Assembly: GCA_900546355.1 (NCBI GenBank)
Contig: URCM01000012.1
Span: forward strand, 1-45,991
DNA from: an uncultured Bacteroides sp.
GTDB lineage: Bacteria; Bacteroidota; Bacteroidia; Bacteroidales; Bacteroidaceae
Reading direction: 5' to 3'
DNA: 45,991 bases
The notes under the pieces are model-generated. The model was given only the letters and a program-made list of their open reading frames with translations, ran no database searches and had not been told where the DNA came from. Position numbers and translations under genes: made by a program. Shown piece by piece: positions 1-8,143 of the stretch (the stretch's first letter is position 1; each line of letters begins with the position of its first letter).

Positions 1-39
1 CTTGACTATTTACATTCTCTTTGGCGTGATTTTTTTATC

Positions 40-105
40 TCATGGAAATTTCATAATAAAATATGCCACTAATCCGATAATTATCTCAAGAATCAGAATC
101 CACAT
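40..105 (-). CDS. candidate 21-residue membrane micropeptide
   Basis: An ATG-to-TGA frame encodes 21 residues, MWILILEIIIGLVAYFIMKFP. Nearly all of it is hydrophobic and could make one membrane helix with a single lysine near the C-terminus. It lies 68 bases beyond the stop of the WG-repeat lipoprotein gene, on the same strand, so it could share that transcript. No ribosome binding site is convincing, and a frame this short and AT-rich can arise by chance. It was found by translating the gap by eye. No homology is known to me. Confidence 0.2.
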   Translation of the reverse strand: MWILILEIIIGLVAYFIMKFP

Positions 106-173
106 AATTTTATTTATTTTGAAAAAGTATCAGTAATTAATATCATAAATCTAATTTCCCTTTAACCGAGAAA

Positions 174-1421
174 TCACCAATAATAACTGTCAGCAGAATC
201 ATAAGCCACTGTATCTACCAACGCAGTATCACCTGCCAAAGAATCTTCATAAATGGTATCATCCGCTTCTAACTCAGGAGCGGGGCAGTCGCTTTTCACG
301 CCTATAATCTGTTGAAGTGAATATTCTGAGAAGTTTACTTTTATAGCATCCTCACCCTTGTCGTTTATCAGCGTTTTCGACTTTCCGTTGTCCACAAGGA
401 ATATGTTTCTGCGCAATCTTCCTATACCCTGATATTTAAAGTCAATAATGGGTTTGTCGTTGAAATCTATAATACCGAATTTCTTGTCCTTTTCCGCTAT
501 ATACATTCCATTGCCGATGCTGCTCAGATAATCATACTTGGCTCTTAGAATGATGTTGTTGTCTTTGTCTTTAAGACCGAACATATCGCCCTCACAAAAC
601 ACAGAACGTCCGTCGGCAAAGGTACAAAGAGCAAAACTGTATCGGGCTGTATCTGCAAGGTTGCACAACGTGTAGGCCTGTTTACCTGTACGGTCGAGAT
701 AAGTAACTTCTTTATCATCGGCAACAGGCAGGAAACCTTCACTGAACCGCCCTACAAGTTTATAGTCGTTTGACGTAAAGCTGTACAGCTCTTTCCCCGA
801 CTTGTCAATGACGTAATATGTCGCCAGTCCGTTATATTCATCATTTATCCAACACACTGATATTCCGTCATAAAAATATTGTCCGTCATCGTACTTTGCA
901 TCTATTACAATTTTTCCTGTCTCATCAACATATCCCAATTTACCTGAATATGTTATGAACGGCGCTAAACCTTCTCTGAACTTGAAACATGCTTTTATAG
1001 ACTTGTCAAGTGTGGCAACGACTTCACACTTGGTATTTATCAGAGTTATCTCTTTGTCTGGCAGTGTCGCAGGAGTAATGTCTGACCCCACAAAGTCAGA
1101 GGCCATGTAATACGACGTTTTATTTATCGGTGTTTTAATATTGTTTATGTTATAGTAATCGTAAGTGCCGTTGCCGTTCTCAACAACAAAAACATCGTGA
1201 TATATCGGAGAAGGTTGGTTTTTGAATTCATCTTTGAACAACACCTCACCCGTATTGACGTTCAATATGCTCCACATATCAGAACCTACCAGCTTTACCG
1301 GCAAATAATCATACTCAATCTCTGTGCTTTCTTGGCTATCTTTTATTTCAGGAGAACAAGAAAATGTGATAAGACACATTGCATACAACAGCAATAAACT
1401 AAATCCTGTAAAAGTTTTCAT
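174..1421 (-). CDS. WG-repeat lipoprotein
   Basis: The protein has 415 residues from the ATG at 1421. That start gives a clean lipoprotein signal (MKTFTGFSLLLLYAMCLITFSC, Cys22 in the lipobox); a longer frame from 1481 would put 20 extra residues before the signal. The body contains WG-type repeats of the pattern G-hydrophobic-[IV]-[DN]-x-x-G/N-[KN]-x-[IV]-I-x-x-K-Y-D. Examples are GYVDETGKIVIDAKYD, GLKDKDNNIILRAKYD and GIIDFNDKPIIDFKYQ. WG-repeat proteins are thought to fold as beta-rich surface modules, usually without a known ligand. The C-terminus is acidic and rich in Asp, Ser and Tyr. The protein is probably anchored in the outer membrane or periplasm. The gene stands alone, with no obvious promoter box directly upstream. 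The family call is solid; the role is unknown. Confidence 0.8.
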   Translation of the reverse strand: MKTFTGFSLLLLYAMCLITFSCSPEIKDSQESTEIEYDYLPVKLVGSDMWSILNVNTGEVLFKDEFKNQPSPIYHDVFVVENGNGTYDYYNINNIKTPINKTSYYMASDFVGSDITPATLPDKEITLINTKCEVVATLDKSIKACFKFREGLAPFITYSGKLGYVDETGKIVIDAKYDDGQYFYDGISVCWINDEYNGLATYYVIDKSGKELYSFTSNDYKLVGRFSEGFLPVADDKEVTYLDRTGKQAYTLCNLADTARYSFALCTFADGRSVFCEGDMFGLKDKDNNIILRAKYDYLSSIGNGMYIAEKDKKFGIIDFNDKPIIDFKYQGIGRLRRNIFLVDNGKSKTLINDKGEDAIKVNFSEYSLQQIIGVKSDCPAPELEADDTIYEDSLAGDTALVDTVAYDSADSYYW

Positions 1422-2072
1422 GAACAATGTTTTAGGCTGACAAATCCGCCAAAATTCAGCTGTTAAACTTGACGTTACCATACAGAAAAGGCGCGGACTT
1501 GATTATCGCCCACGTTCTCTTATTCTCAGTATCGCCAAACACTGTCACCAAAAGAACGGAAGAAAACAATCACCCCACGCCGTAACGATATGATGACAGG
1601 GGCAGAATTTGTCTTCCGTCCATGCTCATATACGAAAACAGCAAAAGGGGCATTCTTCACTTGTTGCTCTTTGGTGATTCTTAAATTTGGCGATTTTAGA
1701 ATAAAGAACTTAAGCTCAAATGCCTTTCTGCAAACTCCGGATTTCTCCCCGAAGTTGTTGGCAAATTTAGCTATTTTTTGTGAAGTTGCCCCATGAATAG
1801 ATGATTATTTTCTTCAAATATAAGGATTTTATGGCTTAACAAGCGTAAATATTTGATTTTAGTATATTTTAAACATATATTTAACGTGAATTCGACGAAA
1901 AGTTGTAGAGACGCATTCTTGCGTCTCAGCAAACCGCCAGGCCTTCGCAAGCGGCAATTTCATTCAGCGATCTTGCTTGCTGAGACGCAAGAATACGTCT
2001 CTACGCGTTGACCATGACAGATTATGTACACAAGTAGAGATTCGTCGAACTCGCGTTATTTACTTATAATGA
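1422..2072. other. 651-base intergenic gap with one inverted-repeat element
   Basis: No convincing gene is present. A 68-codon plus-strand frame at 1590-1796 has no recognisable domain and looks like chance. The right end holds the inverted-repeat element at 1882-2058. Two TAnnTTTG-like boxes on the minus strand, near 1754 and 1815, are too far from the WG-repeat gene to assign. Confidence 0.5.
1882..2058. repeat. 177-bp MITE-like inverted-repeat element
   Basis: The outer arms are TAACGTGAATTCGACGAAA at 1882 and, on the opposite strand ending at 2058, TAACGCGAGTTCGACGAA, which differ at two positions. Nested inside is a second pair of arms at 1905-1929 and 1980-2004 beginning GTAGAGACG, which can form a hairpin of more than 20 bp with one or two mismatches. 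No ORF lies inside and no transposase is nearby. It reads like a non-autonomous palindromic element of the kind dispersed in Bacteroides intergenic DNA. It ends only 14 bases before the etfA start codon. Confidence 0.65.
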
Positions 2073-3287
2073 ATGAATCTTATGAATGAACATACTATCT
2101 CTTTTGCGCTTCGGGTGCGCAAAGACCAATGCGTCGGTTGTGGAATGTGTGCGGACGCTTGTGCCTATGGAGCAATCCGTATGACGGAATATCCGGAAAT
2201 CGACCCGTATAAATGTCGTTTGTGTGGAAGTTGTATACAAGCCTGCCCTTCGGAGGCTTTGGTGTTGAATGAAGCGGAGTCCCAGACGCAAACTCCCGAC
2301 GGAACATCCAATGGAATCTGGGTGCTTGCCGAAACAGAAGCGGATGGAACCCTTTCTGCTGTTACAAAAGAATTGTTAGGGAAAGCTACCGTCTTGGCTG
2401 GAAAGTTGCATCAGGATGTTGAGGCTCTTTTAATCGGAAGCGGACTGGATGCGGTTGTTCCTTCTTTGATAGCGTATGGGGCACGGCGGATACACCTTGC
2501 AGAGCATTCATCATTGGCTTCGTTTGTTGAGGAAAACTATGCCCGTGCAGCCGTTCGGGTTATTCGCGAATGCCGTCCTGAAATCTTGCTGGTAGGCGCA
2601 ACACCTCGTGGGCGGGGATTGTCTGCCCGTATTCCAGCCTTGCTTCAAACGGGTTTGACTGCCGATTGTACGGAATTGGATATCGATAGTGAGACAGGCT
2701 TGCTTCAGCAGATACGTCCGGCTTTTGGCGGAAACTTAATGGCTACGATTGCTACTCCGGTGCATCGTCCGCAAATGGCTTCGGTACGTCCGGGAGTCAT
2801 GAAGGCGCGTGAAGCGGATAATGCATTGAAAGGGGAATGGATTCGGCATGATTTCTCAAATTTTAAGTGTGACGACCGCATTCGCTTATTGGATGAAGTA
2901 TTGGATATGTCCGGTGGAGATTCGCTGGGGAACAGCCGGATTGTGGTCGGAATAGGACGTGGCGTGAAGAAGAAGGAAACGGTAGAGCGTATCTGTCAGT
3001 GGGCTAAACAATGGGGAGCAGCTGTGGCCGGGTCACGTGCTGCGGTAGAAGCTGGCTTGATTGACGCGCATTTGCAAGTAGGACAGACCGGCCAGACCAT
3101 TGCTCCAGACTTGTATATCGCTATCGGTATCAGTGGGCAAATCCAGCACACGGCAGGCATTGCCGGTGCGAAACGGATTATCGCCATTAATCCGGACAAG
3201 ACTGCGCCGATATTTAATGTGGCGGATTACGGTTGGGCGGTTCCGGTAGAAGAAGCGCTTCCTCAACTAATGGCTGTACAGGTATGA
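2073..3287 (+). CDS. etfA: electron transfer flavoprotein alpha subunit with N-terminal 2[4Fe-4S] ferredoxin domain
   Basis: The protein has 404 residues from the ATG at 2073; an in-frame ATG at 2082 is an alternative. Residues 20-30 (CVGCGMCADAC) and 48-58 (CRLCGSCIQAC) are two C-x2-C-x2-C-x3-C cluster motifs of a bacterial ferredoxin. An EtfA N-terminal domain follows, then the C-terminal FAD-binding domain with its signature GQTGQTIAPDLYIAIGISG and ending NPDKTAPIFNVADYG. EtfA pairs with EtfB to pass electrons between a flavin dehydrogenase and a quinone or ferredoxin. Ferredoxin-fused forms are known from anaerobes with electron-bifurcating complexes. No etfB or acyl-CoA dehydrogenase gene lies next to it, so its partner must be elsewhere or lost. 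The gene itself is intact. Its stop codon overlaps the start of the porin pseudogene (ATGA). Confidence 0.87.
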   Translation: MNLMNEHTISFALRVRKDQCVGCGMCADACAYGAIRMTEYPEIDPYKCRLCGSCIQACPSEALVLNEAESQTQTPDGTSNGIWVLAETEADGTLSAVTKELLGKATVLAGKLHQDVEALLIGSGLDAVVPSLIAYGARRIHLAEHSSLASFVEENYARAAVRVIRECRPEILLVGATPRGRGLSARIPALLQTGLTADCTELDIDSETGLLQQIRPAFGGNLMATIATPVHRPQMASVRPGVMKAREADNALKGEWIRHDFSNFKCDDRIRLLDEVLDMSGGDSLGNSRIVVGIGRGVKKKETVERICQWAKQWGAAVAGSRAAVEAGLIDAHLQVGQTGQTIAPDLYIAIGISGQIQHTAGIAGAKRIIAINPDKTAPIFNVADYGWAVPVEEALPQLMAVQV

Positions 3288-3920
3288 AGAAAATCGTATC
3301 TGGATTGTTGAGTGCCATTCTCCTGTTGGGAGGAGTGACAGCGCAGGCACAAGAGCAGTTGAAGGTAAAGTTCCGTTCGCGTGCCCTGCTCGATGCCGCC
3401 GTGTCGGGCTATGGCAAAGAAGACGTGCAAGGCTATTATCGGCTGGAAGATTTCCGGGTCGGGTTCAAAGCGGCTTACGGACAGTGGGAGGCAAAAGCCG
3501 ATATCGGATTGGGAGGAGGAAAAGTAGCAATCAAGGATTTGTTGCTGAATTACCACTTTAAGAACAGTGTGCTTTCGTTTGGAAACGCATACGAACCTTT
3601 CTCAATGATACATTCAAGGCGGTTTCTTGCTGAAAGGACGTGGATTTGAATACGATGCGATGTATGGCATACCGAGCCGTCCGGCTACTCCACAAGCTAT
3701 CGAACTGGTCGCCCGCTTGAATTATACGGACATGAACGATAACCGTGCGGGAATTTATGGAGGTGAGGAGACCGACTTGTCTTTGGGTGTAAACTGGTAC
3801 ATCAACCCATATTTAGGAGTGAAGTTGAACGGCAGCTATGTATGGGTAGGGGAGCATTGCAACGCTTTTTATAAGAAAGACTTCTTTCTTGCCCAGATTC
3901 GGTTGCAGTATATTTTCTGA
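3284..3920 (+). pseudogene. Porin_O_P-type outer membrane porin, internally deleted and frameshifted
   Basis: The first frame, from the ATG at 3284, has a signal peptide (MKKIVSGLLSAILLLGGVTAQAQ). It continues as a porin N-terminus through LEDFRVGF and FGNAYEPFSM until a stop near 3649. The second frame (codons visible from about 3615) reads QGGFLLKGRGFEYDAMYG, then GGEETDLSLGVNWYINPY, and ends FFLAQIRLQYIF, a typical porin C-terminal strand with terminal Phe. From memory, intact Bacteroides porins of this family have about 390 residues, whereas both pieces together give only about 212. The junction near 3605-3620 therefore marks a deletion of roughly 150-180 codons plus a frame change. The ATGA overlap with etfA implies former translational coupling. 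The gene is very unlikely to make a working barrel. Confidence 0.8.
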
Positions 3921-3925
3921 AAAGG

Positions 3926-3971
3926 AAAAGGCGCGGAAAGAATCAGAATCCTGATTGTTTCTGCGCCTTTG
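3926..3971. terminator. bidirectional hairpin terminator
   Basis: The arms AAAGGCGC and GCGCCTTT, with further pairing GGAAA/TTTC and ATCAG/CTGAT inside, form a long stem between the convergent porin remnant and the clostripain gene. A-rich sequence on one side and T-rich on the other suits termination in both directions. Confidence 0.6.
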
Positions 3972-3991
3972 CAACTTATGTGTCATAAACC

Positions 3992-5215
3992 TTATTCACT
4001 CCATACTGCTTGATACCACGAAATGGCGGAACGGTAATAATCGTTCCATCGGGTATCGGGGACGGCGTCAGGAATGTACATGCCTATGCCGCAATACTTG
4101 CTTTCATCAGTTAATATCGAACCATACGGATAGGAATGACTATTCGTGATGCAGCTTTTGGCAAGTACAGTTTGATCAAGTGTTTGTTGGAATAAGACCG
4201 GAAGTTCTCCTTCATTCAATTGTTTAATGAAATCGGCAACATCGAATGAGAAATATCTAAAATCAGTAGATCCATTCACTCCATATTGTTGGATAGAATG
4301 AAGCGAAAGGTTTTCAAGGGCGGAAGCATGTTGGTCTATCTGCTCTTTTACGGTATTGGCAAAAGCATCCATTTGTGTGCAATCAACGGCGGCGTATGTC
4401 CCCCATAGCCCCATTTCTTTATTGAACGAAATGACATCTGTGCATATTTGGTTGAAGTCGATTTCATCTTGATATAACTCGGATAAGATGCGATGATAAG
4501 GGAACCCCACTCTGGGCGTCTCCATTACGGATGCGATACAATAATGTGTAGCATTTCGTAGTTCGTAACAAACTTCGGCGGTTTGCATCATGCAGGCATC
4601 AAACAAGACAAAATCAAGATTACCGGGGAAGCTAGCTTCTAGTACATCGGCAAACTCGGGTATGTTAATGGAATTGTATGCTCCATCCTGACCGAATGAT
4701 TTTGTGGAAATAAACGGATTTTCTTCAGCAGGCATCCAGCTGGTGGCGTGCGAACCGAAAATCAGCCCGTAGTTTTCTGCCGGGATAATATCTGTCATGG
4801 CTTGCAAATTTGCCTGCATGACTTCCGTATCGGTAGCGGTACCCGGAATTGCCGCGTATTTCAAGGCTTGTTCTACGACATTCCCTGTTGTCATCTCGCT
4901 TCCTTCTAATGCAGGCTGGCCGTTTATCTGTCCGTGTCCATCGGTGAAGAATGTCAGGATTTGGGCTTCTTCTATGTAGTTATTGCTTGAAGAAGGTTTA
5001 TAATAAATGGCCAACGAACAAGAATCTTGGCTTTCTGCCAGGCTTTCGTACATCCATACTACATTGTTCATGATATCTGTATCCAAATTATTGTTGGCTA
5101 TCAGATAGGCAAGTATTGCCCGTTTGGACTGTACGGGACGTTCATGTTCGGGAATTTCGTCCGAACATCCCGCCAAGATGAAGAGTGAAACAATGTATAG
5201 GAACAGTTTCTTCAT
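3992..5215 (-). CDS. clostripain-family (peptidase C11) lipoprotein
   Basis: The protein has 407 residues from the ATG at 5215. The frame can be read two codons further up from a TTG at 5221, but the ATG directly precedes the signal MKKLFLYIVSLFILAGC (lipobox Cys17). The catalytic dyad of family C11 is visible: His156 in LIFGSHATSW and Cys208 in FVLFDACMMQTAEVCYEL. C11 enzymes cleave after basic residues and usually self-activate. Here the enzyme is expected to be lipid-anchored on the cell envelope, and its substrate is unknown. The gene starts 2 bases after the stop of the upstream secreted protein, so the two form an operon and are probably translationally coupled. Confidence 0.8.
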   Translation of the reverse strand: MKKLFLYIVSLFILAGCSDEIPEHERPVQSKRAILAYLIANNNLDTDIMNNVVWMYESLAESQDSCSLAIYYKPSSSNNYIEEAQILTFFTDGHGQINGQPALEGSEMTTGNVVEQALKYAAIPGTATDTEVMQANLQAMTDIIPAENYGLIFGSHATSWMPAEENPFISTKSFGQDGAYNSINIPEFADVLEASFPGNLDFVLFDACMMQTAEVCYELRNATHYCIASVMETPRVGFPYHRILSELYQDEIDFNQICTDVISFNKEMGLWGTYAAVDCTQMDAFANTVKEQIDQHASALENLSLHSIQQYGVNGSTDFRYFSFDVADFIKQLNEGELPVLFQQTLDQTVLAKSCITNSHSYPYGSILTDESKYCGIGMYIPDAVPDTRWNDYYRSAISWYQAVWSE

Positions 5216-5217
5216 AA

Positions 5218-5625
5218 TCAATATAATATGGCTTTTTCGAACTTGAATTCAGGGTTTACGTCAAGAAGTACCAACGAATTACCTTTTTGGTATTTCTCTT
5301 TCAATTTATTGATTTCTTTTTGTACATTCTTTTTTTTCTTATCGTAATAAACAAAGCAAGTACGATTCTTGCCGTTTTCTTTTTGTTCCAAGTATTCTTT
5401 TAGTTGGATGCTGTATTGCGCGCGTCCTAACAATAATCCGTCTCCACCCACTGCAGCACTGTCCACAAACTGGATGTCTGTGAAATATACCAACGAATCG
5501 CTGAACGATGCCGATACGCCAGCGATGTATATGCCATATTTGTTTTTATCTTTCGGCGACTTGGCAAAAGCCGGGATTACGATAGATGCGATAAGCAAAA
5601 AGCAAAGCAGTTTTATTTGTCTCAT
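5218..5625 (-). CDS. conserved-looking secreted protein of unknown function
   Basis: The protein has 135 residues with an N-terminal signal peptide (MRQIKLLCFLLIASIVIPAFA, cleavage after AFA). The mature part begins with a short beta-rich stretch (YGIYIAGVSASFSDSLVYFTDIQFVD). A lysine-rich segment follows (YYDKKKKNVQKEINKLKEKY), and the protein ends VNPEFKFEKAILY. I do not recognise a named family. It is first in a two-gene operon with the clostripain-like lipoprotein, so it may be a partner, substrate or inhibitor of that protease, which is inference from position only. A TACTTTTG box lies 22 bases upstream of the start. Confidence 0.65.
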   Translation of the reverse strand: MRQIKLLCFLLIASIVIPAFAKSPKDKNKYGIYIAGVSASFSDSLVYFTDIQFVDSAAVGGDGLLLGRAQYSIQLKEYLEQKENGKNRTCFVYYDKKKKNVQKEINKLKEKYQKGNSLVLLDVNPEFKFEKAILY

Positions 5626-5646
5626 AAGTTTTCAAGTTTTGTGAAG

Positions 5647-5654
5647 CAAAAGTA
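5647..5654 (-). promoter_or_regulatory. -7 promoter box (TACTTTTG) for the secreted protein-clostripain operon
   Basis: The box matches TAnnTTTG exactly. A TTTC, close to the -33 TTTG consensus, lies 19 bases upstream (5674-5677). Confidence 0.5.
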
Positions 5655-5709
5655 AGCATTTGCGGGCATATATGAAACTCCCGCAAAAGAATTAACATAA
5701 AAAAATAAA

Positions 5710-5773
5710 GAATGAAGAATGAGGAGTGAAAAAGCCTGCTTTACAGGCATCCTTCATTCTTCGTTCTTCATTC
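5710..5773. terminator. long imperfect hairpin downstream of rpoD
   Basis: Outer arms built from GAATGAAGAATGA-type repeats face their complement, with a perfect inner stem GCCTG-CTTTA-CAGGC. It sits just past the rpoD stop and could end that transcript. The AATGAAGAA repeat character also suggests a dispersed element. Confidence 0.5.
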
Positions 5774-5798
5774 TTGTTCAATTCGGAAACCGATGTTT

Positions 5799-6659
5799 TT
5801 ATCCTAAATAAGATTTGAGCAGTTTGCTACGCGAGTTTTGTCTTAATCTTCTGATAGCTTTTTCCTTAATCTGGCGCACGCGTTCACGTGTTAATCCAAA
5901 TTTGTCGCCAATTTCTTCCAACGTCATTTCTTGCGTTCCAATACCGAAAAACATCTGGATAATTTCCTTCTCTCTGTCGGTTAACGTAGAAAGCGCTCTG
6001 TCGATTTCCCTCGAAAGTGATTCATTTACCAAGGAGCGGTCTGCCATAGGAGAGTCGTCATTCACCAGCACATCCAGCAGGCTGTTGTCTTCTCCTTCTA
6101 CAAAAGGAGCGTCTACGGAGATATGGCGTCCGGACACTTTCAATGTATCCGAAATCTTGTCTACCGGAATCTCCAGTTCGTCTGCCAACTCTTCGGGAGA
6201 CGGACGGCGTTCGTTCTCTTGTTCGAATTTAGAGAAAGCTTTACTGATTTTATTCAGCGAGCCTACCTGGTTGAGCGGTAACCGCACGATACGTGATTGC
6301 TCAGCCAATGCTTGCAGGATGGATTGCCTGATCCACCATACGGCATAACTGATAAATTTGAAACCACGGGTCTCGTCAAACTTCTCCGCTGCCTTAATCA
6401 AGCCTAAGTTTCCTTCATTTATCAAGTCGGGAAGGCTCAGGCCTTGGTTTTGATACTGTTTGGCTACTGATACTACAAATCGCAGGTTGGCACGTGTAAG
6501 TTTCTCTAACGCCGCGCGGTCGCCTTTGCGAATACGCTGAGCGAGTTCCACTTCTTCCTCTACCGTAATCAGGTCTTCGCGTCCGATTTCCTGCAGGTAT
6601 TTGTCCAAAGAAGCGCTCTCTCGGTTAGTGATACTTTTGGTAATCTTAAGTTGTCTCAT
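5799..6659 (-). CDS. rpoD: primary RNA polymerase sigma factor, RpoD/SigA type
   Basis: The protein has 286 residues and directs core RNA polymerase to housekeeping promoters. Region 1.2 ([14 protein letters not shown]) begins near residue 16. Region 2 runs from about 58 to 125 with [37 protein letters not shown] and [13 protein letters not shown]. Region 3 follows, and region 4 ends with [20 protein letters not shown] and a basic tail. It lacks the acidic region 1.1 of proteobacterial RpoD, which fits the short primary sigma of Bacteroidetes. Those sigma factors read the unusual -7 TAnnTTTG element, seen throughout this window. The ATG at 6659 follows its own TATCTTTG box by 21 bases. The 160-base gap upstream also contains a tandem dyad array. 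Confidence 0.95.
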   Translation of the reverse strand: MRQLKITKSITNRESASLDKYLQEIGREDLITVEEEVELAQRIRKGDRAALEKLTRANLRFVVSVAKQYQNQGLSLPDLINEGNLGLIKAAEKFDETRGFKFISYAVWWIRQSILQALAEQSRIVRLPLNQVGSLNKISKAFSKFEQENERRPSPEELADELEIPVDKISDTLKVSGRHISVDAPFVEGEDNSLLDVLVNDDSPMADRSLVNESLSREIDRALSTLTDREKEIIQMFFGIGTQEMTLEEIGDKFGLTRERVRQIKEKAIRRLRQNSRSKLLKSYLG

Positions 6660-6680
6660 TATTTATACCGAATTTGGGAG

Positions 6681-6688
6681 CAAAGATA
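6681..6688 (-). promoter_or_regulatory. -7 promoter box (TATCTTTG) of rpoD
   Basis: Exact TAnnTTTG match, 21 bases upstream of the rpoD ATG. No clear -33 TTTG is visible at the usual distance. Confidence 0.45.
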
Positions 6689-6819
6689 AGAAAAAACTCT
6701 GATATAATTGCATCTTCTTTAAGAAAGATTAAACTATTAGTTTGTATTTCTATTCTTTTATTGCCGAAACTCGTTATGGCTTTGGCAAAGCAATGTAGTT
6801 TCACCTTAGTTTAGATATG

Positions 6820-6900
6820 TTGAAACTTTTGTTTCAGTGCATTGAAACTCTTGTTTCTACGCATTTGAACCGCAGTTTCAGTGTATTTGAACTCACCGGT
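6820..6900. repeat. tandem array of about 22-bp units carrying GAAAC-N4-GTTTC dyads
   Basis: Units begin with TTGAA at 6820, 6842, 6865 and 6887, so the period is 22, 23 and 22 bases. Unit 1 contains the perfect palindrome TGAAACTTTTGTTTCA, unit 2 contains GAAACTCTTGTTTC, and unit 3 a weaker TGAACCGCAGTTTCA. The fourth unit fades into the dinB stop codon. The array lies about 130-220 bases upstream of the rpoD box, at the 3' end of dinB. It looks like a set of helically phased operators but could also be a simple repeat. Confidence 0.55.
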
Positions 6901-7997
6901 CATTTAAATTCCAGTTGGAGTTGTATCCATTCGGGGGCGCGGGTAAGAGGAGGAGGGGCCGGAGTGTCTTCTTTGGGATTGGAGACTGAAAGCCCTAAAA
7001 GGCGGATAGGATGGTTTTGGTAGTCCACATGGGCAAGCAGTTGCTTGGCGAGCGGCAGGATCTCTTTCAGCGTATGGAGTGGGGTACCGGTACTGGTGCT
7101 TCGGGTGATTTGGGTAAAGTCGTGGAATTTGACTTTCAAGGTGAGGGTGTTGCCACGGAAGTCTTTCCGTTCCAGGCGTTCGCACAGTTCGCAAGCTACA
7201 TGGTATAGTTCGATAATGACGGCGGACTTGACGGAAATGTCTTTTCCCAATGTATGTTCGCATCCGATGGATTTGCGTATGCGGGTCGGTTCCACAGGAC
7301 GATGGTCAATGCCACGGGCAAAGTCGTAGTAAGTTTGTCCCGCTTTCCCGAACTGGCGGGTGAGCATATCCAGGGGACATTCGCGCAGTGTCCGTCCGTT
7401 GTAAATGCCTAAGGTGTGCATCTTTTTTGCGGTGGCAGGACCCACGCCCCAAAAAGACTCGATGGGCAGATGGTCGACAAACTCCTGTGCCTGGGCGGGA
7501 TGGATGGTGCATAATCCATCGGGTTTGCGCAGGTCGGACGCTACTTTGGCAAGGAATTTATTATAAGAGACGCCTGCCGATGCCACGAGGCGCAGTTCCT
7601 CACGGATGCTTTGTTTGATTTCGCGGGCGATGTCTACCGCCAGTTCGATGCCTCGCTTGTTCTCGGTGACATCCAGGAAAGCCTCGTCGAGCGAAATCGG
7701 TTCGATGAGGTCGGTATACCGGTGGAAGATTTCGTGTATTTGCGCCGACACTTCCTTGTATACTTCCATCCGTCCTTCCACGAAATGCAGGTGGGGGCAG
7801 AGCTTGAGGGCTTTTACTGAAGACATGGCAGAGCGCACGCCGTATTTGCGGGCTTCGTAGCTGGCTGCTGCCACTACGCCCCGTTTCTCGGCATGGCCTA
7901 CGGCGACAGGCTTCCCTTTCAGCTCGGGATGGTCGCGCTGTTCGACGGACGCATAGAAGGCATCCATGTCGATATGGATGATTTTTCGTTCGGTCAT
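6900..7997 (-). CDS. dinB: DNA polymerase IV, Y-family translesion polymerase
   Basis: The protein has 365 residues from the ATG at 7997; a longer frame would use a TTG that lies inside the likely promoter box. The palm motif IIHIDMDAFYASVEQRDHPEL carries the first metal-binding aspartates (Asp10, Asp12). The second acidic site is in SLDEAFLDVT, near residue 105. A helix-hairpin-helix region (FWGVGPATAKKMHTLGI) and a little-finger domain follow. The protein ends WIQLQLEFK, which resembles a beta-clamp-binding peptide (QLxLF type). The enzyme copies damaged templates with low fidelity. Its 3' end merges with the dyad array before rpoD. No SOS box is evident upstream. Confidence 0.93.
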   Translation of the reverse strand: MTERKIIHIDMDAFYASVEQRDHPELKGKPVAVGHAEKRGVVAAASYEARKYGVRSAMSSVKALKLCPHLHFVEGRMEVYKEVSAQIHEIFHRYTDLIEPISLDEAFLDVTENKRGIELAVDIAREIKQSIREELRLVASAGVSYNKFLAKVASDLRKPDGLCTIHPAQAQEFVDHLPIESFWGVGPATAKKMHTLGIYNGRTLRECPLDMLTRQFGKAGQTYYDFARGIDHRPVEPTRIRKSIGCEHTLGKDISVKSAVIIELYHVACELCERLERKDFRGNTLTLKVKFHDFTQITRSTSTGTPLHTLKEILPLAKQLLAHVDYQNHPIRLLGLSVSNPKEDTPAPPPLTRAPEWIQLQLEFK

Positions 7998-8021
7998 TAT
8001 GAAAGTAAACGTTTCTTCGTG

Positions 8022-8029
8022 CAAATTTA
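8022..8029 (-). promoter_or_regulatory. -7 promoter box (TAAATTTG) for dinB
   Basis: Exact TAnnTTTG match, 24 bases upstream of the dinB ATG. No clear -33 element. Confidence 0.35.
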
Positions 8030-8041
8030 ATGAAAGTTTTG

Positions 8042-8049
8042 TACTTTTG
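8042..8049 (+). promoter_or_regulatory. -7 promoter box (TACTTTTG) for the Sua5/YrdC gene
   Basis: Exact TAnnTTTG match on the plus strand. It is divergent from the dinB box and gives a leader of about 90 bases before the ATG at 8144. No good -33 element is seen. Confidence 0.35.
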
Positions 8050-8143
8050 TGCGACTGATTGAATGTGGAGGTGCAAAAATGCGGGATTTAGGAAATGATT
8101 TTGCGTTTTTCCGCTTGTCTGCATTCAATATAAAATAGGTATT

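Noticed and set aside
1590..1796. 68-codon plus-strand frame in the intergenic gap
   Set aside because: No domain, signal or ribosome site; composition looks non-coding.
5216..5221. TTG start for the clostripain gene overlapping the upstream stop
   Set aside because: The ATG two codons later gives the normal MKK signal peptide start.
7998..8024. TTG-initiated extension of dinB
   Set aside because: Nine extra residues without family support and overlapping a TAAATTTG promoter box.
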